Shown here: one piece after another, positions 1 to 7,271 of the stretch | Numbering within the stretch: the stretch's first letter is position 1 | Layout: the number at the start of each line of letters is the position of its first letter | Assembly (NCBI GenBank): GCA_034665745.1 | Contig: JAXDJJ010000082.1 | Location: forward strand, 1-23,143 | Length of the DNA stretch: 23,143 nt | Direction of reading: 5' to 3' | From: JAXDJJ01 sp034665745 | GTDB taxonomy: Bacteria > Actinomycetota > CADDZG01 > WHSQ01 | Notes under the pieces: model-generated | Seen by the model: the letters and a program-made list of their open reading frames with translations, nothing else | Databases searched by the model: none | Told to the model about the DNA's origin: nothing | Position numbers and translations under genes: made by a program

Positions 1-18
1 CTTAGTTCACACCTAGGC

Positions 19-41
19 GCCGCCTGCAACAAGCGGGCGGC
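19..41. other. GC-rich hairpin upstream of the first gene
   Basis: Bases 19-27 (gccgcctgc) pair with 33-41 (gcgggcggc) around a five-base loop (aacaa). This gives nine pairs, one of them a G-U wobble in RNA. No T-run follows on either strand, so it is not a classical intrinsic terminator. High-GC actinobacteria often have terminator-like hairpins without a U tract, so it could end a gene lying to the left of the window; plus-strand stop triplets occur at 3-5 and 14-16 in two frames. It could also be a leader structure of the gene at 62. Pairing is seen; function is a guess. Confidence 0.35.
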
Positions 42-61
42 CGGGATGGAGGGAGTTGTCC

Positions 62-502
62 ATGGACCTATCGCGGTTGTCCACGGCACACAAGATCGGT
101 ATCGGAGGAGCGTTAGTGCTCCTGATCGACAGTTTCTTGCCCTGGTACTCGGTGAGCTTCTTAACCCAGAGCATCAGCATCAATGGGTGGGATGCGGAGT
201 TCCTGGCATGGGGCGGGATCGTCGCTGGTGTTGCCGCCGGCGTGGTACTTGCGCTGAAGGCGATGGGACAGAAAGACCTCGGATCGGGGTCCATGACCGC
301 CGAGCAGATCGCGTTCATCCTCGGGGTCGTGTCATTCGTTCTGATCGCGTTGCGCTTCCTAACCGAGACCTCGGATGCGGCGTTCGGCCTCTTCCTTGGG
401 ATCATCGCCTCTGGTGCGGTTGCCTATGGCGCATTCATGGCGAAGAAGGAATCCCCAAGCACCCCCAACACGATGGGGTCGCCACCGCCTCCCACGATGT
501 AG
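62..502 (+). CDS. Small four-helix membrane protein, function unknown
   Basis: This encodes a 146-residue protein I cannot name. Four hydrophobic segments are visible at about residues 12-32, 46-66, 82-100 and 106-126. The first ends in an F-L-P-W-Y motif (26-30), and the protein finishes with a short Ser/Pro-rich tail containing PPPP (141-144). No cleavable signal peptide or catalytic motif is obvious, so it is probably an integral cytoplasmic-membrane protein with both ends on the same side. ATG 62 is chosen over the in-frame TTG at 56 because a GGAGGG sequence at 48-53 lies eight bases upstream. The gene converges on the glucan operon: its TAG ends at 502 and the opposing TAG starts at 503. 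Nothing links it functionally to glucan metabolism. Confidence 0.8.
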   Translation: MDLSRLSTAHKIGIGGALVLLIDSFLPWYSVSFLTQSISINGWDAEFLAWGGIVAGVAAGVVLALKAMGQKDLGSGSMTAEQIAFILGVVSFVLIALRFLTETSDAAFGLFLGIIASGAVAYGAFMAKKESPSTPNTMGSPPPPTM

Positions 503-1993
503 CTAGCTCGTAGGGGTGTAGGTGCCGGCGAAAACGTCGGCGCCGGTACCCACTTCGGGATCGTTGCTGCGCGCTTGATGCAAAGTAGCGAGGAACGAAT
601 CGCGGGGGCCGGATTGTCCGAGGCTCTCGAGTAGGTCGAGTGTGCGCGCCGCATAGGCGAGTACTTGGATCGTTTCGATGCCTCCGATGTCGTTGAAGAA
701 CCAACCGCAGCTCGTGAACATCGACATCGAGTTGCGCTGAAGCTCCAGAAGATCCGCTGCACGTCGGGCCTCCTCGCCAGCGAGGGGGCCCGATGCTTCG
801 GTCGATAGGAAATCATCTAGCTCGGTCCGACCGATCACGACATCCACGTACCGATCTCTTGTAGCCCACGGGTCCGAGAAGACCTGTGCCCCCATGCGGT
901 CGTAGACCTCGTCGACGGCATCCCTGACAAGTTCCAACGCCTTACGCAATGGCCCCCGCCATGACTGGTTCCAACCCTCTTCGCCTCCGGTCATGCATCC
1001 GCAGTCTTCCTTCCAGCGCCCGACCCCGTGGGCACACGACCACGAGGTGCCCTCACCTGGGATCAGGCGCACCTCCCTCTCGGCGGGATGGAGCTGGAGG
1101 AACCCGGCGTAGTTCGTCACCTCGATCGAGCGCACGTCGGCTTCAACGAAGAGGGCATAGGCGAGGCCCAACTCGCTGAAGGTGTGGTGATGTCCGTAGG
1201 TTTCGCCGTCGGTGGCCGCGTGGACGAGCCGCCCGTCCTGGGCCTTCGCCTCGAACAGGTCCATGAATCCTTCGCCCGACGCTCCCGCGCGCTCGAACGC
1301 GATCGCACGCGAGATGGCGCCGTCGTAGAAGAAGAGAGCGAGCGATCTGCCCGAGCCGTCCCTGTGCATGTATCGATAGGGGATCGTGGTGTCCAACCCA
1401 ACCTCTTGCACCGGGATCCAGGTCCCGTCTTCGTCCCGCAGGTAGCCGGCCTGGTTCGGAGCAAGGATCGTGTAGGTGAGACCTTCTTCGATCAAGACCT
1501 CGAGGGTGTCGTCGTTGGCCGCCGTCTCGGGAAGCCACATCGCGGCGGGCTCTCGTCCGTAGCGGAAGCGGAAATCGGCGAGGCCCCAACGAACCTGCGT
1601 GCGCACGTCACGCAGGGGGGACAGCGGAAGGATCGTGTGGTGATACGCCTGGGCGATCGCGTTCCCGTGTCCCACGGCTTCGGCACTGGCCCGGTCCGCT
1701 TCGATGATGCGCTCATAGGTTTCGGGGTCGGCCTTCTCCATCCACGCCAGGAGTGTGGGGCCGACATTGAAAGACATCTTTTCGAAGTTGTTGACGGTCC
1801 GGTCGCCCTCGTCCCCGGACACCGAAGCGAACGCGTTCGGCCGGTACGACTCCTGGTGCACGCGCTCGTTCCAGTCGTGCGCGGGCGCGGCGGATGGTTG
1901 TTCGGGTATCTCTCCGGTCCAAGGGTCCTCGCGTGGCGGTTGGTAGAAGTGCGCGTGAACCGTGATGCTTTTGCCCGTTAGCCCCTCAGCCAC
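503..1993 (-). CDS. GH57 / DUF3536 alpha-glucan-active glycoside hydrolase, short form
   Basis: A 496-residue protein with a glycoside hydrolase family 57 barrel. Visible motifs are the N-terminal HAHFYQPP (13-20), WLPET (153-157) with likely nucleophile E156, and TDGETYGHHH (261-270) with likely acid D262. Next comes the cysteine-rich SCAHG/DCGC region (319-333) and an SCGWFF motif (428-433), which I associate with DUF3536 proteins. GH57 enzymes act on alpha-1,4/1,6-glucans by a retaining mechanism; the substrate of DUF3536 members is not known to me. The open frame runs further upstream into glgB, but GTG 1993 is preferred: GGGAG lies four bases before it and homology begins just after it. 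It overlaps glgB by 16 bases and is the last gene of the operon. From memory DUF3536 proteins are usually near 800 residues, so this one seems to lack a C-terminal region. No signal peptide. Confidence 0.82.
   Translation of the reverse strand: MAEGLTGKSITVHAHFYQPPREDPWTGEIPEQPSAAPAHDWNERVHQESYRPNAFASVSGDEGDRTVNNFEKMSFNVGPTLLAWMEKADPETYERIIEADRASAEAVGHGNAIAQAYHHTILPLSPLRDVRTQVRWGLADFRFRYGREPAAMWLPETAANDDTLEVLIEEGLTYTILAPNQAGYLRDEDGTWIPVQEVGLDTTIPYRYMHRDGSGRSLALFFYDGAISRAIAFERAGASGEGFMDLFEAKAQDGRLVHAATDGETYGHHHTFSELGLAYALFVEADVRSIEVTNYAGFLQLHPAEREVRLIPGEGTSWSCAHGVGRWKEDCGCMTGGEEGWNQSWRGPLRKALELVRDAVDEVYDRMGAQVFSDPWATRDRYVDVVIGRTELDDFLSTEASGPLAGEEARRAADLLELQRNSMSMFTSCGWFFNDIGGIETIQVLAYAARTLDLLESLGQSGPRDSFLATLHQARSNDPEVGTGADVFAGTYTPTS
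521..550. terminator. Possible U-less hairpin terminator at a convergent gene junction
   Basis: Bases 521-530 (ggtgccggcg) pair with 541-550 (cgccggtacc) across a ten-base loop, ten pairs with one G-U wobble. The structure lies 19 bases past the stop of the plus-strand membrane-protein gene and inside the last codons of the opposing GH57 gene. No T-run follows on either strand. Its position just after a stop at a convergent junction with no intergenic space makes a terminator role plausible for plus-strand transcripts, but the same bases encode protein and high-GC coding DNA forms such stems by chance. Confidence 0.35.
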
Positions 1994-4164
1994 ACGACTC
2001 CCAGAGGCGGCAGGGTCATCTGTGCAGAATGGTCGAGGCCGTGCCACGAGATGGGTTCGGCGACTACCGAGCCCATGTTGCCAACGCCCGACCCTCCGTA
2101 GGTCTCCGAATCGGTGTTGAGGACTTCTTCGAACCGGCCCTTCTTCGGCAAGCCGACGCGGAAGCCGCTCTTCGGGATAGGCGAGAGGTTCGCGATGCAC
2201 ACGAGGTGCTCGCCCGGGGTCGCTCCGGTACGGAAGAACGAGAAGACGTTGTTGTCGGCGTCGTTAGCGTCGATCCAGCGGAAGCCTTCCGGCGAGCTGT
2301 CTTGTTCCCACATGGCAGGTGTCTCTCGGTAGATCCGGTTGATGTCGGCCACCATGCTCTGGACACCCTTGTGGCCCGGATCCTCGAGCAATTCCCAGTC
2401 GAGAGTCTCGTCGTGGTTCCACTCGCGGGCTTGCGCTATCTCGCTACCCATGAACAAGAGCTGCTTGCCGGGATGGGCCCACATGTATGCGAGAAGGGAG
2501 CGGAGATTCGCGCGCTTCTGCCAGTCGTCGCCCGGCATCTTGCCGAACAGCGAGCCCTTGCCGTGGACGACCTCGTCATGAGAGATAGGGAGCACGAAGT
2601 TCTCGCTCCACGCGTACATCATTGAGAACGTCAACTGGTTGTGGTGGAACCTGCGGTAGATCGCGTCTTTCGAGAAGTACGACAACGTGTCGTGCATCCA
2701 CCCCATGTTCCATTTGAAGCCGTAGCCCAGGCCCCCAAGGTGCACGGGCCGTGAGACGCCGGGCCACGCGGTGGACTCCTCGGCGATCATCATCGCCCCC
2801 GGGCACTGGCCGTGGACCACCGAGTTCAGCTCTTTCATGAACTCGATCGCTTCGAGGTTCTCGCGGCCCCCGAACTGGTTGGGGACCCATTCGCCTTCCT
2901 TGCGCGAGTAGTCGAGGTAGAGCATCGAGGCCACGGCATCGACGCGAAGTCCGTCGACGTGCATCTCGTCGATCCAATACAAAGCGTTGGAGGTAAGGAA
3001 GTTGCGAACCTCGTTCCGTCCGTAGTTGAAGACCAAGGTGCCCCAGTCGGGATGCTCGCCCTTGCGCGGGTCCGCATGCTCGAAGAGTGCGGTGCCGTCG
3101 AAGCGAGCGAGAGCCCACTCGTCTTTCGGGAAGTGGGCGGGGACCCAGTCGACGATCACCCCGATGCCACGGTTGTGAAGGGTGTCGACGAGGAAGCGGA
3201 AATCGTCGGGGGTGCCGAACCGAGCCGTCGGCGCGAAGTAGTTGCTGACCTGGTAGCCCCACGAGCCGCCGAATGGGTGCTCGGCGACCGGAAGCATCTC
3301 GACATGCGTAAAGCCGAGCTCCTCGCAGTAGTCCGCGAGCAGGGGGCCGAGTTCCCGGTAGCCGAGGGTCTCGCCGTTAGGGCCCTTGCGCCACGAACCG
3401 AGGTGAACCTCGTAGATCGACATCGGTGACGCGTAATGGTCGGCCGTGGCCCGTTTCGCAAGCCATTCGTCGTCCGTGAATTCGTAGTGGGGGCAATAGA
3501 CCCTGCATGCGGTGCCCGGAGGTTCCTCCGTATGGAATCCGAATGGATCTGACTTGAGAACGAGATTCCCTTGAGCGCTCACGACCTCGAACTTGTAATA
3601 CGCGCCCTCGCCTACATCGGGGATGAAGAGCTCCCATATCCCCGATGACCCGAGACTCCGCATCGGGTGCAAGCGCCCATCCCAGCTGTTGAACTCGCCG
3701 ACGACGCGCACGCTCCTCGCGTTCGGTGCCCACACCGCGAAGCCACAACCAGAGATCCCCTTCTCTGTGCGGACATGTGCACCGAGCTTCTCGTAGAGCT
3801 TGCGATGGCTCCCTTCACCGACGAGGTGAAGGTCGATGTCGCCGAGTGTAGGAAGGAACGAGTAAGGGTCACGCAGGGTGAATGTCTGACCGTTCGCATA
3901 TGTGACTTCCAAGAGGTAGTCGTCGAGCACCTCGTCCAGATGTCCCTCGAACAAGCCGCGCGGGTGGATCTTCTCCAGCTTCGCCACCACCGCACCGTCG
4001 GCGATCACGTTGACGGTCTCTGCTTCGGGGCGCCACGCCCGGAGGACCACACCGTCGTCGTCTGGATGCTGGCCGAGCAGACCGTGCGGGTCCCTCAGTT
4101 CACCCTTGATCAGGCGGTCGACAGGATCTGAAGTTGTGTGGACCGCCGCAGCCTTCTTCTTCAT
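1978..4164 (-). CDS. glgB: 1,4-alpha-glucan branching enzyme GlgB
   Basis: A 728-residue GH13 branching enzyme (EC 2.4.1.18) that cuts alpha-1,4 chains and re-attaches them as alpha-1,6 branches on cytoplasmic glucan. The length matches long-form GlgB. Two CBM48-like N-terminal beta domains occupy about 20-110 and 120-215, followed by the catalytic barrel. Key sites are DWVPAHFP (339-346), DGLRVDA (404-410) with nucleophile D409, AEEST (461-465) with acid/base E462, and SHDEVVHGKGS (528-538) with D530; these align with D405, E458 and D526 of the Escherichia coli enzyme. ATG 4164 has GGAGGA five bases ahead. It overlaps the maltokinase stop as ATGA, so the two are probably translationally coupled. 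Downstream of GlgE in the operon, it branches the linear glucan GlgE makes. Confidence 0.97.
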   Translation of the reverse strand: MKKKAAAVHTTSDPVDRLIKGELRDPHGLLGQHPDDDGVVLRAWRPEAETVNVIADGAVVAKLEKIHPRGLFEGHLDEVLDDYLLEVTYANGQTFTLRDPYSFLPTLGDIDLHLVGEGSHRKLYEKLGAHVRTEKGISGCGFAVWAPNARSVRVVGEFNSWDGRLHPMRSLGSSGIWELFIPDVGEGAYYKFEVVSAQGNLVLKSDPFGFHTEEPPGTACRVYCPHYEFTDDEWLAKRATADHYASPMSIYEVHLGSWRKGPNGETLGYRELGPLLADYCEELGFTHVEMLPVAEHPFGGSWGYQVSNYFAPTARFGTPDDFRFLVDTLHNRGIGVIVDWVPAHFPKDEWALARFDGTALFEHADPRKGEHPDWGTLVFNYGRNEVRNFLTSNALYWIDEMHVDGLRVDAVASMLYLDYSRKEGEWVPNQFGGRENLEAIEFMKELNSVVHGQCPGAMMIAEESTAWPGVSRPVHLGGLGYGFKWNMGWMHDTLSYFSKDAIYRRFHHNQLTFSMMYAWSENFVLPISHDEVVHGKGSLFGKMPGDDWQKRANLRSLLAYMWAHPGKQLLFMGSEIAQAREWNHDETLDWELLEDPGHKGVQSMVADINRIYRETPAMWEQDSSPEGFRWIDANDADNNVFSFFRTGATPGEHLVCIANLSPIPKSGFRVGLPKKGRFEEVLNTDSETYGGSGVGNMGSVVAEPISWHGLDHSAQMTLPPLGVVWLRG

Positions 4165-5591
4165 CTGTCCTCCAGCGCCTTCCTGATGCCGTGTTCAGGT
4201 ATCCGTACCCACTTCGGCCGATGACCCTGTTCGTAGACAAGCTCGTACAGAGCCTTCTCGATCTCGAAGGCGCTGAGCAATCCGATCAACGCGTCCCGGT
4301 CCTGGGGGAGGAAGCGGCCCTCGTGTGCGCGTGTCAGATACGCGGTGAGGAAACGCTCTCTGGCCAGATTCTCCCAGCACGTGGCCCAGGGTTCGAGTTC
4401 GCCCCACCGGTCCGAGCCCGGTTCGTCGATCTCGAACAACGCGGCGACGGCCGCATAGTTGAACGATCGCAACATGCCCGCGACGTCCTTCAGCGGAGAC
4501 TGTTTCGTCCGACGTTCTTCCAGCGAGCGCAACGGCTCGCCTTCGAAGTCCAGGATCATCCAGCCTCGTGGCGTCGTCATCACTTGGCCGAGATGGAGAT
4601 CACCATGAACCCGGGTCTTGGCGCCGGCATCCTCGATACCCGCTAGGGCCTCGAGTCTCCGCTCGATCGCAGCCGAGAGGTCTGCGACCGTGTCCGCGCC
4701 GGACAAGGCGCCTTCGATGCGCTCCTTGAGCTCGGCCACGTCTTCCTGGGTCATCGCATCTGGGGCTAGATCGGGGGCACTCTCGTCACGCGCGAGAGCG
4801 ATATGCATCGACGCGATGGCTTCGCCGAGGCTTGCGATGCTTTCGAGCAGGTCGCCCGAACGTTCCTCGGTCAGGAACCGCCGATCCTCGGACGCATCCG
4901 CAGGATCGACCTCACCGTAGAAGGTCTGCAACCTTCCCAGGACGTTCTCCCACGCATCGGTGCCGTCTGCGAGGAAGTGTTGTGCGATCGCAAGGTCGAT
5001 CTGAACCTCTTCGGCGTCGATCGTGCCCTCATAGGTGATCTCTCCGACCTGGGCCGGTACGTGCTCGAACCCTTCGTGCGTGAGGAGACGGTTCAGCTCG
5101 AGGTCCGGGTTGGGTCCGACATCCAACCTGCGGAAGAACTTCAGGATCACTTGCTCGTCGAGCACGACCGAGGTGTTGGATTGCTCTGCGCCAACGACTC
5201 GGACCGATCCGGTGCCTGGAGGTGGAGCCATGGGATCTAGTCCCGGTCCACCGAAATGGAAGACGCCCGAGTTTCCCTTCACGCTCTCGCCATGTGCCAT
5301 CAGCTCGCCGATCAACCGCAAGCGGTCGGGCTCTTGCGTTGCATCACGTCCGGCGCCATCCCCATCGATCAGCAACGGCAATTGGTAGTACACGACCTCA
5401 CCTTCGAAGTTCACGGCGACCACCGCGATCACGAGCGCGGGAGGGCCGTCCGACAAGATCACCTCGTCGACGAGTTCGATGCCGACCAAGGCGTTGCCCT
5501 TGTGTCCGAACCAGCGTTGTTCGGGGATGAACTCGAGCAAGCGTTTGGCGTCGGTGATCACGAGTGGTGGGTCCTCATGAACTTGCAGCAC
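4161..5591 (-). CDS. mak: Maltokinase (Mak/Pep2)
   Basis: A 476-residue kinase that phosphorylates maltose with ATP to maltose 1-phosphate (EC 2.7.1.175), the GlgE donor. It has an aminoglycoside-phosphotransferase-like fold: an N-terminal cap (1-130) with the EQRWFGHKG segment (24-32), a lysine in VILKFFRR (148-155, K151), the catalytic loop HGDLHLGQ (329-336, D331) and the metal-binding DFEGEP (348-353, D348). Mycobacterial Mak is about 455 residues, so the length is normal. It starts with GTG 5591, with GAGGA just upstream, inside the last 17 bases of treS, and ends in a 4-base ATGA overlap with glgB. In some bacteria this domain is fused to TreS; here they are separate but tightly coupled genes. 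Confidence 0.94.
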   Translation of the reverse strand: MLQVHEDPPLVITDAKRLLEFIPEQRWFGHKGNALVGIELVDEVILSDGPPALVIAVVAVNFEGEVVYYQLPLLIDGDGAGRDATQEPDRLRLIGELMAHGESVKGNSGVFHFGGPGLDPMAPPPGTGSVRVVGAEQSNTSVVLDEQVILKFFRRLDVGPNPDLELNRLLTHEGFEHVPAQVGEITYEGTIDAEEVQIDLAIAQHFLADGTDAWENVLGRLQTFYGEVDPADASEDRRFLTEERSGDLLESIASLGEAIASMHIALARDESAPDLAPDAMTQEDVAELKERIEGALSGADTVADLSAAIERRLEALAGIEDAGAKTRVHGDLHLGQVMTTPRGWMILDFEGEPLRSLEERRTKQSPLKDVAGMLRSFNYAAVAALFEIDEPGSDRWGELEPWATCWENLARERFLTAYLTRAHEGRFLPQDRDALIGLLSAFEIEKALYELVYEQGHRPKWVRIPEHGIRKALEDR

Positions 5592-7269
5592 CTTCCTCGG
5601 GTGTCAGATGGAACCAGTAGAAGCTGTGTGGTCCGAACGTGAGCAGGTAGGGGAGTTCACCGATCCGGGGGAAGCGCTCCCTGCCCAAGAGCTCAACCGG
5701 ATACATACCCTCCCAAGCCGATAGGTCTAACTCCGCAGCTTGCGCCCGGGCGGAAAGATTGTTCACACAAAGCACTATGTCGTCGCCCAACGTCCGTACG
5801 TAGGCGAAAACCGCCGGATTCTCGGGATGGAGGACCTCGAAGCTACCCAAGCCGAACACCGGATGTTGCTTGCGCACCGCAAGCAAGCGACGGAACCACT
5901 GCAGGAATGAGTGCTGATCGCGTAACTGAGCCTCGACGTTGGTCGCTTGGTATCCGTAGACGGGGTCAAGCAGCACGGGTAGGTACAGCTGCGCGAAGTC
6001 CGCCTTCGAGAAGCCGGCGTTGCGATCGCCCGTCCACTGCATCGGGGTTCGTACCCCGTCACGGTCACCGAGGTAGATGTTGTCGCCCATCCCCAGTTCG
6101 TCGCCGTAATAGATGATCGGCGTCCCGGGCAGAGAGAACAAGATCGCGTGGAACTGCTCCATCTGGTCGCGCGAGTTCTCGAGTAGGGGAGCGAGGCGTC
6201 GCCGGATGCCCAGATTCAGTTTCATCCGCGGGTCCTTCGCATATTCGTTGTACATGTAGTCGCGCTCTTCGTCGGTGACCATCTCCAAGGTCAACTCGTC
6301 GTGGTTGCGCAGGAAGATCCCCCACTGACAGTTCTCGGGGATGTCTGGTGTCTTCTCCAAGGTCTCGACGATCGGATAGCGCACCTGTCTGCGAGCGGCC
6401 ATGAACAAACGGGGCATCAGCGGGAAGTGGAACGCCATGTGGCACTCGTCGCCGTTGTCGCCGAAGTAGTCGACGACGTCCTCCGGCCACTGGTTCGCTT
6501 CGGCCAGCAACACGCGATTGTCGTAGAGCTTGTCCACCTCGCTCCGGACCCGTTTCAGGAACTCGTGGGTCTCGGGGAGGTTCTCTCCGTTCGTTCCCTC
6601 ACGCTCGTACAGATAGGGGACCGCGTCCAGACGGAAGCCGTCCAGTCCAAGATCGAGCCAGAAGCGAACCGCGGCCAACATCTGTTCCTGGACCTCGACG
6701 TTGTCGTAGTTGAGGTCTGGCTGATGGCTGAAGAACCGATGCCAGTAGTAAGCCTGTGCCTCATCGTCCCAGGTCCAGTTGGACGACTCGGTGTCGAGGA
6801 AGATGATGCGAGCGTCCTCGTACTTGTGCACCGTGTCGCTCCACACGTACCAGTCACGCTTATCCGAGCCAGGCTTGCGGGCTTCCTGGAACCACGGGTG
6901 CTGATCCGAGGTGTGGTTCATGACGAGGTCGGTAACGACGCGGATGCCGCGCGAGTGCGCCGCGTCAAGGAATTCCATGAAGTCGTTCAGATTCCCGTAC
7001 TCAGGAAGGATCGAATAGAAGTCTGAGATGTCGTAACCGCCGTCCTTCAACGGTGACTGATAGAACGGCAGCAGCCACAAACAATCCACACCGAGCCACT
7101 CCAGATAGTCCATCTTCTCGACGAGGCCCTTGAAGTCGCCCGCGCCATCGGCGTTGGAGTCGTAGAAACTCCGCACGTAAAGCTCGTAGAACACGGCAGT
7201 CTTGAACCACTGAGGGTCGTCCGCGAGGTGAACCGAACCGCCTCCGACGACGGCGGGATCTGGCCCCAT
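5575..7269 (-). CDS. treS: Trehalose synthase TreS (maltose alpha-D-glucosyltransferase)
   Basis: A 564-residue GH13 enzyme (EC 5.4.99.16) that interconverts trehalose and maltose within one active site. Beside a maltokinase gene it normally runs toward maltose to feed GlgE. Motifs seen are DLVMNHTS (114-121), GFRLDAVPYL (211-220) with nucleophile D215, LLAEANQWP (254-262) with acid/base E257, and RNHDELTLEM (321-330) with D324. The reading frame continues upstream, but ATG 7269 is taken as the start because homology begins shortly after it and it sits two bases past the glgE stop (TAG-TG-ATG). No Shine-Dalgarno sequence is visible, so termination-reinitiation from glgE is likely. Its 3' end overlaps maltokinase by 17 bases. 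Confidence 0.96.
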   Translation of the reverse strand: MGPDPAVVGGGSVHLADDPQWFKTAVFYELYVRSFYDSNADGAGDFKGLVEKMDYLEWLGVDCLWLLPFYQSPLKDGGYDISDFYSILPEYGNLNDFMEFLDAAHSRGIRVVTDLVMNHTSDQHPWFQEARKPGSDKRDWYVWSDTVHKYEDARIIFLDTESSNWTWDDEAQAYYWHRFFSHQPDLNYDNVEVQEQMLAAVRFWLDLGLDGFRLDAVPYLYEREGTNGENLPETHEFLKRVRSEVDKLYDNRVLLAEANQWPEDVVDYFGDNGDECHMAFHFPLMPRLFMAARRQVRYPIVETLEKTPDIPENCQWGIFLRNHDELTLEMVTDEERDYMYNEYAKDPRMKLNLGIRRRLAPLLENSRDQMEQFHAILFSLPGTPIIYYGDELGMGDNIYLGDRDGVRTPMQWTGDRNAGFSKADFAQLYLPVLLDPVYGYQATNVEAQLRDQHSFLQWFRRLLAVRKQHPVFGLGSFEVLHPENPAVFAYVRTLGDDIVLCVNNLSARAQAAELDLSAWEGMYPVELLGRERFPRIGELPYLLTFGPHSFYWFHLTPEEGAASS

Positions 7270-7271
7270 CA

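Noticed and set aside
1028..1981. A 317-codon plus-strand open frame opposite the DUF3536-type GH57 gene
   Set aside because: It mirrors the codon bias of the real gene on the other strand and shows no family features or plausible ribosome site.
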